Below, piece after piece: positions 7,112 through 14,387 of a stretch of 33,317 nt of DNA (position 1 is its first letter; each line of letters opens with the position of its first letter). The notes under the pieces are model-generated. The model was not told the origin of the DNA and made no database searches. It saw only the letters and a list, made by a program, of their open reading frames with translations. Source of the DNA: Candidatus Roizmanbacteria bacterium (GTDB lineage: Bacteria; Patescibacteriota; Microgenomatia; UBA1406; GWC2-37-13); NCBI GenBank assembly GCA_902200405.1, contig CABIKN020000056.1, positions 1-33,317 of the forward strand. The letters are read 5' to 3'. Position numbers and translations under genes: made by a program.

Positions 7112-7330
7112 TTAAAAAGGAAGAAGGTCTGAAGATTTAATATTAAGAGCTTTGACGAGCTTAAATATAGTGTAGGCAGAAGGCATATAGCGACCAACTT
7201 CTATGTGTCCAACATATGTTCTATAAAGTCCAGATTTATAAGCTAATTCCTCCTGAGAAATACCTTTCTTTTCACGAAGTCTTCTTAGATTTTTCCCGAT
7301 TATTCCTGATAGAGTAGTTTTGCTTATCAT
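7112..7330 (-). CDS. XRE-family transcriptional regulator
   Basis: 72 residues, essentially one HTH_3 domain: IGKNLRRLREKKGISQEELAYKSGL is helices 1-2 and YRTYVGHIEVGRYMPS is the recognition helix region, followed by TIFKLVKALNIKSSDLL. Such Cro/CI-like proteins often repress genes of mobile elements. It is divergent from the membrane/coiled-coil gene to its right with about 60 bases between, and is the first of the leftward genes leading to the recombinase, so it is a good candidate for controlling the element. Operators cannot be pinned down; TTATAC upstream is a possible -10. Confidence 0.9.
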   Translation of the reverse strand: MISKTTLSGIIGKNLRRLREKKGISQEELAYKSGLYRTYVGHIEVGRYMPSAYTIFKLVKALNIKSSDLLPF

Positions 7331-7400
7331 AGATAAATTGTTGTATAATCAGCAGTAAATAGAAACGCAGTATACATAGCACTTAGTATTGGAAAGGTTG

Positions 7401-7946
7401 ATGTTAAGGTCTCTATTAAATACTATGCCCAAAGAAAGAAAAAGCAACTATATTATTAAAATTCCTAAAAACAGCTTACCGTTTATTTTCTTGATTGTTT
7501 TCCTCTTATTTATTACTTTTTGGTATTTAAAAAATCAAACAGCAAGTGTTAAAAATAATTTAGAAAATAAAACAGTTATCGAACCAACTTCAACACTAAC
7601 GCCAACATTAAATATAGTAAATAACGACTTACAGCCGGCTACAAACAACACAAATAATAGCAATGGGGCAAATACGTTGACCTTAGAGCAAAGGCAAAAA
7701 TTAGGGCAACAGAAAGCTAAATTAGAAGAAGCCATTAGACAGACGAAAGCAGAAGAGGATAGGTTAAGAAAACAGATAGAAGAAGCAAAAATAGACTGTG
7801 AAAGTTATACGGAAACAAAAGATCAATGTTTATCAGATATAAAAGAATTAGAAAATAAACTTAATGAAATGATAAGACAGAACGATATAGCCTCTGTTCC
7901 TTTAAGAGAAAAAATATCAGAGATAAACGCTTTGTTAGGTATTTAA
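7401..7946 (+). CDS. Single-pass membrane protein with extracytoplasmic coiled coil
   Basis: About 181 residues, family not recognised. A short basic N-terminus (PKERKSNYIIKIPK) precedes one hydrophobic segment (LPFIFLIVFLLFITFWYL). A Thr/Pro/Asn-rich linker with TPTLNIV follows, then a strongly charged coiled coil from LTLEQRQKLGQQ through EAIRQTKAEEDRLRKQIE to the end. Two Cys residues (CESYTETKDQC) lie in the coil. Start is uncertain: TTG 7389, ATG 7401 (after GGAAAGG) or ATG 7425, all before the membrane segment. Divergent from the XRE gene, in the accessory block. It could be an anchored spacer or lysis-type protein; no function assigned. Confidence 0.65.
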   Translation: MLRSLLNTMPKERKSNYIIKIPKNSLPFIFLIVFLLFITFWYLKNQTASVKNNLENKTVIEPTSTLTPTLNIVNNDLQPATNNTNNSNGANTLTLEQRQKLGQQKAKLEEAIRQTKAEEDRLRKQIEEAKIDCESYTETKDQCLSDIKELENKLNEMIRQNDIASVPLREKISEINALLGI

Positions 7947-8093
7947 TGATCAAATACGAAATGAAAATATTGTTTTTTGGAGTAAGGGGCAGACTGCTTT
8001 TTTTGAAGATAATGGTTTTATTACCCACTCAAATTGTTTTGAAAAGTAACACTTTCAAACAAACAAATTACAAAAGTACTATAATATCCCCAA
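7947..8093. other. Intergenic region before the kinase gene
   Basis: 147 bases with no gene seen. GGGGCAGACTGC followed by seven T (about 7986-8004) could be a weak terminator for the membrane-protein gene, though the stem is short. The right end holds the kinase -10 box. Confidence 0.3.
8080..8085 (+). promoter_or_regulatory. -10 box (TATAAT) of the kinase gene, leaderless
   Basis: TATAAT sits 8 bases before ATG 8094 with no Shine-Dalgarno. No clear -35 seen. Confidence 0.55.
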
Positions 8094-10151
8094 ATGGAAA
8101 AGGTTGATTTTATTTCTTTAATAAAGGACTTATTTCCTGATTTTAAAGATGCAAAAATTACTTCTCAACGAAGAAGTAATAATGGTTTTTCCTTCTTAAT
8201 TCAAAAGGATGCTCTTTCAAGATGGGCAAAGATACCCACGTCATCTCAATACGAAGAAGATTTAATTGGAATAGAACAAAAGGCTTTAAGCGGAATAAAT
8301 AATCCCTATTTAATAAAATTATACGATGTTAGAACTCAATACATAAAAGGTCAAAGATATGATGTTTTAATGTTTGACTATATTGATGGGCAGGATTTAA
8401 AAAAAATATTAAAAAATGCTGATAAACCTTTTTCAGAAAAAGAAACTATCTCATTAATTAGCAATATAACTGAGGCAATTAAATCAATATGGGATAAGGG
8501 TTGGGTTCATCAAGATATTAAACCAAAAAACATAATCTTTGATAAAAATCAAAACAAATTTGTTTTATTAGACTTAGGAATTGCTTATTATGCAAATGAG
8601 TTTGCTTATAGTTCCGGAAGACATCCAAGTGAATATGTATCTCCTGAACAATTAAAGGCGCAAATGGGAGAAAGAGTCCAGGTAACTTTTAGCAGTGACC
8701 TATTCCAGTTAGGAATAATTGCTTATGAATCGTTAACTTTACAACACCCTTTTAAAGATGACCAAAAAAAATCAAAAATTAATTTTAAAAGAATTATAGA
8801 AGGTCAATATAAGCCCATCAGTGATTTTGATAGTCAAGTAAGCAAACAAACTGTACAAATTATTGAGAGATTGCTGAATCCAAATGCTGGCCATCGTTAT
8901 AGAGATCCAGAAGATTTATTATGTAATCTATCGGGTAAAGAATATAAGAAGCCATTAAATTTTAAAGAAGGTGTATATTTTCAGGTTTGGCCAGGTCCAC
9001 AAGGTTATAATAATATACTTGATTTTATTAGTAGTAAAAAGCCATCGGGGGTTGTTATCGGAGCAAGTCAAATACCATCAAATGATTTTATAGTTACTGT
9101 TAAAGAAAAAGGTTATAAATTAATTATTGACCCTGAAACATTTCTTCTCCAAGAAGGAATCCATCATTCTTGGCACGGTGATTTAGCTAAACAAAACTGG
9201 TATATGTCAGATTTAAATCCAAGCCTTTTTGCAAAGCCAAATTATATAAAAACTTTGATAGCTGGAGTTTTCGGTTTAGAAGCATCTCATAATGTTGATT
9301 ATTTTATTCCTCCTTATTTTAATATCCCAAATTATGATGATGAATGGAGACATATTAATAGGACAATGTTTTTAGAATTCCTCAAATATTCAAGAAGATT
9401 ATCGGAGAATAAACCTATTTTGTGTGGCATATCTATTTCTGAAAGTATTATAAACACAGAGAAAACCAGAAAAGAAATTGTTGATTTTTATTCTCAATTT
9501 TATTATTTCGATGCTTTTTTTCTCAGATTAGATGTAATGAAAAATAATTCCCCAACTTTAATAAAATCAGTTTCCAAGCTTATAGAAGAGTTACAATATC
9601 ATAAACCTGTTCTTTTGGCAGACGCAGACTTGGTCGCATTTGGGTATATGGCAAAGGGCTTATCTTCTTTATCAACATCTACAGCAGAAAGTAAAAGAAA
9701 ACATAATCTTGCCTCAAAAAATACTGAAAAAAAGGGTGGTGGTGGTGGAAAAGGTGGACCAAAAGATAAATTCTTCGTCCCAAAGTTACTACAATTTGTA
9801 AAAGTCGAAGGAGATTTGAGCGCATTAATTAGGGTTATTGGCGACGATGCGTTATGTGCTTGTGATTTGTGTAAAACTATAAACAAGAATAAAAAAATTG
9901 GAAAAGAAACAATAGAAGAATTTGTTACTAATTGGAAAAAAGGTGACAAAAATAATCATTTCTTCTGTTGTCTAAGCGAGTGGAAAGATTATATAAATAG
10001 CCATAAGCCTGAGGAGAGATTAGGAAAATATAAAGAATTAATTGATAGGGCAAAGAACATATACAAAAAGAATAAAGAAGATTTAAAATTCGTTCAAATA
10101 ATTTCTAATGGATGCTTTAAAGACTGGGAAGACGCTTTTTTCTCTACGTAA
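8094..10151 (+). CDS. Protein kinase fused to a TGT-like (zinc-binding, TIM-barrel-like) domain
   Basis: 685 residues. Residues ~15-280 are a Ser/Thr kinase domain: candidate ATP-binding Lys46, catalytic loop HQDIKPKN (Asp141), DLG in place of DFG (160-162), SPEQL (183-187) as the APE motif, and SDLFQLGIIAYESLT (Asp202). The glycine-rich loop is poorly preserved. Residues ~293-540 are a second alpha/beta domain, then a Gly-rich linker (547-556). At 588-622 there is CACDLC followed 28 residues later by His: CxCxxC-x28-H, close to the zinc site of tRNA-guanine transglycosylases. PVLLADADLVAFGYMAKGLS fits the TGT segment before the nucleophile, but the usual Asp nucleophile is not evident. The kinase is sure; the TGT link is inference. 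Its 3' end overlaps the convergent nuclease gene by 58 bases. Confidence 0.8.
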   Translation: MEKVDFISLIKDLFPDFKDAKITSQRRSNNGFSFLIQKDALSRWAKIPTSSQYEEDLIGIEQKALSGINNPYLIKLYDVRTQYIKGQRYDVLMFDYIDGQDLKKILKNADKPFSEKETISLISNITEAIKSIWDKGWVHQDIKPKNIIFDKNQNKFVLLDLGIAYYANEFAYSSGRHPSEYVSPEQLKAQMGERVQVTFSSDLFQLGIIAYESLTLQHPFKDDQKKSKINFKRIIEGQYKPISDFDSQVSKQTVQIIERLLNPNAGHRYRDPEDLLCNLSGKEYKKPLNFKEGVYFQVWPGPQGYNNILDFISSKKPSGVVIGASQIPSNDFIVTVKEKGYKLIIDPETFLLQEGIHHSWHGDLAKQNWYMSDLNPSLFAKPNYIKTLIAGVFGLEASHNVDYFIPPYFNIPNYDDEWRHINRTMFLEFLKYSRRLSENKPILCGISISESIINTEKTRKEIVDFYSQFYYFDAFFLRLDVMKNNSPTLIKSVSKLIEELQYHKPVLLADADLVAFGYMAKGLSSLSTSTAESKRKHNLASKNTEKKGGGGGKGGPKDKFFVPKLLQFVKVEGDLSALIRVIGDDALCACDLCKTINKNKKIGKETIEEFVTNWKKGDKNNHFFCCLSEWKDYINSHKPEERLGKYKELIDRAKNIYKKNKEDLKFVQIISNGCFKDWEDAFFST

Positions 10152-10840
10152 TCATTAAATAATCTTTCAAAAGTTACTGCTGAAAATTCTTTAGAATATG
10201 GTTTATCAAATTTTGGTCGATGTATTAATTTAATATTGTTTTTGATTGTATCAACTGTAACAAGGCCTATATTATGTTTCTTAAATAGTGATAAATTTTT
10301 TATTACTGGACGTTCGTATTTTTCATAAATAGCTAAAAAGGAATAATTTGAAAACCATTTATATCTATATGCTTGATAAAAACCCCTTTTCCAATCGGAT
10401 ATTTTTGCTTCTATAGAAAATAGATTATCAAGACAGGATTGATAATGATTTTCTACCCAATAATTTTCATCTTTAAAAGATTTACTCAAATAATTATTTT
10501 TAATCAAAAAATTAATGATTTTATACTTGATTACTTTTTCATCGTACGGAAGAGTTTTTAGTAAAAATGACATAGTTATTTTTTTCTTTCCTTCGATTAC
10601 AAGTAACGTTCTTAATATGTCTTTAGAAAGAATAGGCCCAACATTGTCATCTACTCTTTTTTTAAAAACTGACTTGTTAAATCTATAAAAAATTAAATCT
10701 GGGATGCCGTATGAAGAAGCAAATTCTTCACGAATGGAGTAATTTTTTAAATCATTAAATTTAGAATATTTATTTATGAAATCTTTTTTCAAAATTGGGA
10801 TTAATTCAGTTTCATAAACAATTTGTTGAGAAGAACTCAT
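10094..10840 (-). CDS. PD-(D/E)XK nuclease-like protein
   Basis: 248 residues. YGIPDLIFYRF (Asp48) and FSIEAKISDWKRGFYQAYRYK (Glu144-Ala-Lys146, then Asp149-Trp and Gln156-Ala) form the D ... E-x-K core plus helix of a restriction-endonuclease fold. SFLAIY ... HNIGLVTVD are the following strands. Between the two halves lies a winged-helix-like insert (LRTLLVIEGKKKITMSFLLKTL ... IINFLIKNNYLSKS). Proteins of this layout occur as stand-alone defence or regulatory nucleases; the true substrate is unknown. It has its own well-formed promoter and converges on the kinase-TGT-like gene, overlapping it by 58 bases. The nuclease fold is well supported by motifs; a partnership with the kinase is inference. 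Confidence 0.75.
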   Translation of the reverse strand: MSSSQQIVYETELIPILKKDFINKYSKFNDLKNYSIREEFASSYGIPDLIFYRFNKSVFKKRVDDNVGPILSKDILRTLLVIEGKKKITMSFLLKTLPYDEKVIKYKIINFLIKNNYLSKSFKDENYWVENHYQSCLDNLFSIEAKISDWKRGFYQAYRYKWFSNYSFLAIYEKYERPVIKNLSLFKKHNIGLVTVDTIKNNIKLIHRPKFDKPYSKEFSAVTFERLFNDYVEKKASSQSLKHPLEII

Positions 10841-10846
10841 AAATTT

Positions 10847-10875
10847 ATTGTAGACAACTTTTAAACAATTATCAA
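10847..10875 (-). promoter_or_regulatory. Promoter of the nuclease-like gene
   Basis: On the minus strand TTGATA (10875-10870) and TACAAT (10852-10847) are exactly 17 bases apart, a near-consensus housekeeping promoter. The ATG follows 6 bases after the -10, so the message is probably leaderless. Confidence 0.7.
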
Positions 10876-10943
10876 TTGAATGAAAAAATACTAACGATTA
10901 TACTAATTGTCAGTAATCAAAAAATTATAAGTTTGTTGTTGAT

Positions 10944-10961
10944 AATACGTTCCAACGTATT
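10944..10961. promoter_or_regulatory. Perfect inverted repeat upstream of the rhodanese gene
   Basis: AATACGTT-CC-AACGTATT, 8-base arms with a 2-base centre, flanked by GTTG and CAAC that also pair after a small bulge. It overlaps GATAAT (10941-10946), a possible -10. It could be an operator, or a boundary mark of the accessory block. There is no following T run, so a terminator is unlikely. Confidence 0.45.
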
Positions 10962-10976
10962 CAACCAACCTGGACC

Positions 10977-11306
10977 ATGTTTCAAACAAATACCCCTCAA
11001 ATAACAGTTGACGAAGTTCAAAAAGCAATTAATGAAAAGAAAGATATTATTTTATTGGATGTGAGGACACCTGAAGAATATAGTAGGGGAAAGATAGAAG
11101 GAAGCATAAATATTTCAGTTGAAAATATCTCCGATCAGATATCTACCGCTGTTCCTGATAAAAATAAAACAATATATGCGTATTGTTTGAGCGGATCAAG
11201 AAGTGAGGTTGCAGTTGCTATGATGAAACAGATCGGTTATGCAAATGTATTCAGTATGACCAGCGGTCTTCTTATGTGGCGTTCAAAAAAGTACCCACTT
11301 GTATAA
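10977..11306 (+). CDS. Rhodanese-like sulfurtransferase domain protein
   Basis: 109 residues, a single rhodanese domain without signal peptide, so cytoplasmic. ITVDEVQKAI starts the domain, IILLDVRTPEEYSRGKIEGSINIS is the CH2A-type motif, and YCLSGSRSEVA is the active-site loop with the persulfide Cys. GYANVFSMTSGLLMW is the C-terminal part, usually 'V..l.GG...W'. These proteins carry sulfane sulfur between thiol partners. A glutaredoxin gene lies 0.8 kb away, facing the other way. First recognisable chromosomal-type gene right of the accessory block. Confidence 0.93.
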   Translation: MFQTNTPQITVDEVQKAINEKKDIILLDVRTPEEYSRGKIEGSINISVENISDQISTAVPDKNKTIYAYCLSGSRSEVAVAMMKQIGYANVFSMTSGLLMWRSKKYPLV

Positions 11307-11360
11307 GCACATTTTTTTATATATACCTATAGATATATCCCATCTATTAAAAATTTTTAA

Positions 11361-11366
11361 TATAGT
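11361..11366 (+). promoter_or_regulatory. -10-like box of the secreted coiled-coil gene
   Basis: TATAGT lies 6 bases before ATG 11373, the leaderless spacing seen elsewhere in this window. Confidence 0.4.
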
Positions 11367-11372
11367 AATACT

Positions 11373-12080
11373 ATGAAAAAGCTACTAGTCTTCGTTGGTA
11401 TTATCGCAATTTTATTTTCTAGCTCAGCGGTCTATTCATCAAAAAATGAAGGAACCGGGTCACAGGAAGCAGACCAAGATAATGAAGTGATAGAAACGTC
11501 CCCATCTCCCACTGGAAGTATGGTTAAAAACGAAAATGAAATAAAAACTCAAAATCAGGGAGAAGATTCACAATTAAAAGTTGAGAATCAAGAAGAAGAA
11601 AAACTTGGAGAAAATGAAGATAGTTTGGATAAATCAAAAGATGAATCACCAAGGAGTGATACAGCAAAAGCAAACATGAGTGACGTTGCAAAAAAAGTAG
11701 AGGAACTATTAACGACAGAATCTGCTCAAGGAGGGATAGGTGAACAGGTAAAGGAGGTTGCACAAGAACAAAAACAAGCTCAAGAAAGCATAAAAACAGA
11801 GTTAGGAAAAATTGATGACAGAAGTAAATTACTAAAATCATTAATAGGACCTAACTATCAAGCATTAAAGAACATGCAAAAGCAAATGGAGCAAAATCAA
11901 TCACGTATAAAAGAACTTGAGCAATTAATGAACCAACTAACAAATCAAAGTGAGATTACAATGGTTCAAGAAACTATTAAAGCGCTAACATATCAAAATG
12001 TATCCTTACAAGATCGTATCGCTCTTGAGGAGCAATCACGAAGCTTGTTAGGATGGTTTTTTAAATTATTCGCCAAATAA
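11373..12080 (+). CDS. Secreted or membrane-attached coiled-coil protein
   Basis: 235 residues, family not recognised. A signal peptide or anchor (KKLLVFVGIIAILFSSSAVYS) is followed by a long acidic, Glu/Asn/Ser-rich low-complexity region (about 25-105). A coiled coil follows (about 108-220), rich in Gln, with LLTTESAQGGIGEQVKEVAQ, LKSLIGPNYQALKNMQ and SRIKELEQLMNQLTNQ. A hydrophobic tail, LLGWFFKLFAK, ends it. The tail could associate with the membrane. It is likely an envelope protein; nothing indicates an enzyme. The stop is next to the end of the convergent glutaredoxin gene (2-base gap). Confidence 0.7.
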   Translation: MKKLLVFVGIIAILFSSSAVYSSKNEGTGSQEADQDNEVIETSPSPTGSMVKNENEIKTQNQGEDSQLKVENQEEEKLGENEDSLDKSKDESPRSDTAKANMSDVAKKVEELLTTESAQGGIGEQVKEVAQEQKQAQESIKTELGKIDDRSKLLKSLIGPNYQALKNMQKQMEQNQSRIKELEQLMNQLTNQSEITMVQETIKALTYQNVSLQDRIALEEQSRSLLGWFFKLFAK

Positions 12081-12081
12081 T

Positions 12082-12315
12082 TTACAGACCTAAAAGGTGA
12101 TCGATAACGGGCTTATTAAAACCGATGACGATTTGGTCGTCAATCCATAACTGAGGTACTCCCATTTCTCCTGACCTCTCAACCATTTTTTGTGCTTGTT
12201 GTTGATCTTGAGAGACATCTATGTCTTCAAAGGAAACTTTTTTATCTGTCAAATAATCCTTTGCCATGTGGCAGTAGGGACAGGTTGGGGTTGAAAAGAC
12301 TTTTACTTTTTTCAT
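12082..12315 (-). CDS. Glutaredoxin-like protein (CPYC)
   Basis: 77 residues, the size of NrdH/small glutaredoxins. VKVFSTPTCPYCHMAKDYLTDK has the CPYC active site. VSFEDIDVSQD is the second strand, and GVPQLWIDDQIVIGFNKPVIDHLL holds the cis-Pro and the GF glutathione-contact region. Reduces disulfides in the cytoplasm using glutathione or a thioredoxin reductase-type donor; which one cannot be told. Its ATG overlaps the stop of the PadR gene by 4 bases (ATGA), so the two are coupled, suggesting redox-linked control by the PadR protein. Confidence 0.92.
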   Translation of the reverse strand: MKKVKVFSTPTCPYCHMAKDYLTDKKVSFEDIDVSQDQQQAQKMVERSGEMGVPQLWIDDQIVIGFNKPVIDHLLGL

Positions 12316-12653
12316 ACTATTTTTTTATAATTTTTAATTAATAAACTTATAACATCTTTTTGTTTTTTTAATCCGTCAATCCAACTTGATAAATATATTT
12401 TTCCGTTGTCAGTAATCGTGTAACTATATTTTTTTGGTCCGATTTTGCTTTTCACAGCCATACGCTTTACATATCCTTGTTTATTTAAACGAGATAGACA
12501 GCGATACAAGTTTCCTATATTTACTTCACAGATGCATTGTTTTTTCAGATCTTTTTGTAGTTCGTATCCGTAACTTGGTTTTTTTAAAAGCAAGTACAGA
12601 ATTCCGGGCTCAAAAAAATTTTCTACAACAATCTGTGAACAATTGTTTCTCAT
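12312..12653 (-). CDS. PadR-family transcriptional regulator
   Basis: 113 residues. The winged-helix core is ILYLLLKKPSYGYELQKDLKKQC ... VNIGNLYRCLSRLNKQGYVKRMAVKSK ... KKYSYTITDNGKIYLSSW, in the order usual for PadR (GYEL; 'lYr.L..L...G.i'; 'y.iT..G...l'). Four Cys residues (Cys5, CICEV) are more than usual and could make it redox sensitive, in keeping with the coupled glutaredoxin gene; that is inference. It begins a two-gene leftward unit. TGTAAC and TGTAAG lie upstream as a direct repeat (about 12660-12675), a possible self-regulatory site. Confidence 0.88.
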   Translation of the reverse strand: MRNNCSQIVVENFFEPGILYLLLKKPSYGYELQKDLKKQCICEVNIGNLYRCLSRLNKQGYVKRMAVKSKIGPKKYSYTITDNGKIYLSSWIDGLKKQKDVISLLIKNYKKIV

Positions 12654-12722
12654 GTTTTTATGTAACTATATGTAAGTTTAATATAGAGCATTACTTTTGT
12701 CAAGACTATTTCAATTTCTATT

Positions 12723-13430
12723 TCAATTTCTCATCATCCTTTTTCGTTGTCCTTGACCAGGAGTAGGTCCCTGATCAATATCAGTGAAAACTCTAACACC
12801 GATCGCCTTAAAACTATCGTTTTCCCAATTACCGACTGATCGAATATTACTTTCAATTTTCGGCGTACCATATGAGAAGTGAGTATTATCATCAATTATT
12901 ATTCTTATTTGTTTTGTGTCACTTTTTATTATTATTAAATTTTTTTGCAATTCAATAACTGTTCCTGAAACAGAATTTTGATTATTTCTCATACCAATAC
13001 CAAACATTCTTCCTTCACGTTGATATAATTTTTTACCAAAATTTTGCTTGCTAGAAAACCAGCCGAAAATAAGTATGAGGGAAAATATTAATGAAAGAAT
13101 AATAGCGAACGGTTTTTTATATGAAACATCAAATTTACGAAATAGAAAGGTCAGTAATACAAATAGAAAAATAAATGTGACAAGTAGGAGATAGGGGAAA
13201 GACTTAACAAATGACAATAGTCCATATCTTCCATAGCCGGCAAATAACAGATCATTGTTATTATTTGCCCAATAAGATATTAATCCTGCAATAAGAACGA
13301 GCGAGATCAAAATTAATGTTATGCCACTGTCAATTCCTACTTTTTCAAACAAAATAGATAATCGGGAACGCATTTTTATCTCTCCGTTATTTATTTTTTG
13401 CTTTATTTTATCAGCGACTGTTTTTTTCAT
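12723..13430 (-). CDS. Membrane protein, probable sigma-factor partner
   Basis: 235 residues, not recognised by name. A basic N-terminal cytoplasmic part (KKTVADKIKQKINNGEIKMRS) is followed by three hydrophobic helices: TLILISLVLIAGLISYW, FPYLLLVTFIFLFVLLTFLF and FAIILSLIFSLILIFGWF. The C-terminal domain NSVSGTVIELQKNLIIIKSD ... IRIIIDDNTHF looks like an OB-like beta domain of the DUF5666 sort. It starts inside the end of the ECF sigma gene (20-base overlap), the classic position of an anti-sigma factor, and its short soluble N-terminus would fit sigma binding. The anti-sigma role is inferred from position. Confidence 0.65.
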   Translation of the reverse strand: MKKTVADKIKQKINNGEIKMRSRLSILFEKVGIDSGITLILISLVLIAGLISYWANNNNDLLFAGYGRYGLLSFVKSFPYLLLVTFIFLFVLLTFLFRKFDVSYKKPFAIILSLIFSLILIFGWFSSKQNFGKKLYQREGRMFGIGMRNNQNSVSGTVIELQKNLIIIKSDTKQIRIIIDDNTHFSYGTPKIESNIRSVGNWENDSFKAIGVRVFTDIDQGPTPGQGQRKRMMRN

Positions 13431-13968
13431 AACATATTTTTTTAACTTGTAATTTACCTCTGTGTATCAAAACTCCAACATTTCTTATTGGAATACGCAA
13501 AATATCACTTATCTCTTCGTATGTTTTTTCTTCATAATAAAAAAGAATCAACGGTTCTTTATATTTTAAATCCAATTGTTCAACGCAATTTTTTAACTGT
13601 TTTTTTATCTGTCTATTATCAAGTTCTTCTTCAGTGTTATCTTTTGCCCCTATATCAAACCAGTCCGGCATGGAAATAAATTTTTGTATAAATCCGCTAC
13701 CGATAAAATTAACACTTTCATTGTGGGCAATTCTATAGATCCAACTTGAAAATTTTAGACTTTTATTAAATGTCGGCAAATTCTTATATGCTTTTAAAAA
13801 TACATTTTGTAAAACGTCATCAACATCATTTTTTCTATTTGTGATAGTAAAAATATATCTCGCCAATTTTGTTTCATAACGTTTGACCAAATGATAAAAC
13901 AGCTCTTTTTTTCCAGAGACAACCACTCCAACAAGTTGTTCATCGGTAATAGTTTTATAATTTGGCAT
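13411..13968 (-). CDS. ECF-type RNA polymerase sigma factor
   Basis: 185 residues with region 2 (LFYHLVKRYETKLARYIFTITNRKNDVDDVLQNVFLKAYKNL ... SSWIYRIAHN) and region 4 (LDLKYKEPLILFYYEEKTYEEISDILRIPIRNVGVLIHRGKLQVKK). Region 3 is missing, as in extracytoplasmic-function sigma factors. It directs core polymerase to a small regulon, usually in response to envelope stress. Overlaps the membrane-protein gene (13430) by 20 bases. A strong 12-base-pair hairpin lies 6 bases before its ATG, which may separate or control its expression from the upstream secreted-protein gene. Confidence 0.93.
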   Translation of the reverse strand: MPNYKTITDEQLVGVVVSGKKELFYHLVKRYETKLARYIFTITNRKNDVDDVLQNVFLKAYKNLPTFNKSLKFSSWIYRIAHNESVNFIGSGFIQKFISMPDWFDIGAKDNTEEELDNRQIKKQLKNCVEQLDLKYKEPLILFYYEEKTYEEISDILRIPIRNVGVLIHRGKLQVKKICYEKNSR

Positions 13969-13974
13969 ATTTGT

Positions 13975-14009
13975 ACCAAGACTCTGACTTTTTTAGCCAG
14001 AGTCTTGGT
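13975..14009. terminator. Hairpin directly before the sigma-factor start
   Basis: ACCAAGACTCTG (13975-13986) pairs perfectly with CAGAGTCTTGGT (13998-14009) around an 11-base loop. On the minus strand it follows the 14022 gene and ends 6 bases before the sigma ATG at 13968. No U run follows, so it may be a processing or translation-control element rather than a simple terminator. Confidence 0.6.
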
Positions 14010-14021
14010 TATACTTAGTCG

Positions 14022-14387
14022 TTATTTATTTCGGCCCATTCCCATTCCATATCCATTTCCGTTTTGAAGACCTAAACCGAGTTCTGTTCTAATTTTATTA
14101 GCTTCATCGGTTTTTCCATCTTCAACCAATTCGTGAATTTTAGCGAAGCGGGCAAAATTATCCTTATTAATAACTTGCGTAACCCGACCTCGTCCATTCA
14201 TCAAATTTTTCCAGGCATTATAGTCATTTGACTCAAATGCTTTTTCCATAGCAGAATGTCTTTCTTCTGTATAGTTTGGACCTTTTACTGTTGGATCTCC
14301 TCGATAGGCGCTAGTAGCTTTTGGCAAAGCAAATAATCCACCTATCACCAATGCTGTTAAACCCAAAGTCAATATTGTTTTATTCAT
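14022..14387 (-). CDS. Small secreted protein
   Basis: About 121 residues. A signal peptide (NKTILTLGLTALVIGGLFALPKATSA) is followed by YRGDPTVKGPNYTEERHSAMEKAFESNDYNAWKNL, a helical region (FARFAKIHELVEDGKTDEANKIRTELGLG) and a Gly/Met-rich tail (GNGYGMGMGRN). The ATG at 14387 is chosen because AGGAGG lies 7 bases upstream, one of the few real Shine-Dalgarno sites in the window; the upstream in-frame ATG at 14405 would overlap it. It sits just upstream of the ECF sigma factor on the same strand and could be a target or a sensor of that system. Function unknown. Confidence 0.7.
   Translation of the reverse strand: MNKTILTLGLTALVIGGLFALPKATSAYRGDPTVKGPNYTEERHSAMEKAFESNDYNAWKNLMNGRGRVTQVINKDNFARFAKIHELVEDGKTDEANKIRTELGLGLQNGNGYGMGMGRNK

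Noticed and set aside
9599-9949. Minus-strand open frame of 116 codons with poly-Pro
   Set aside because: Shadow of the Gly-rich linker in the kinase fusion; no start signal and no family pattern.
11524-11841. Minus-strand open frame of 105 codons, Leu-rich
   Set aside because: Shadow of the acidic/Gln-rich secreted protein on the plus strand.
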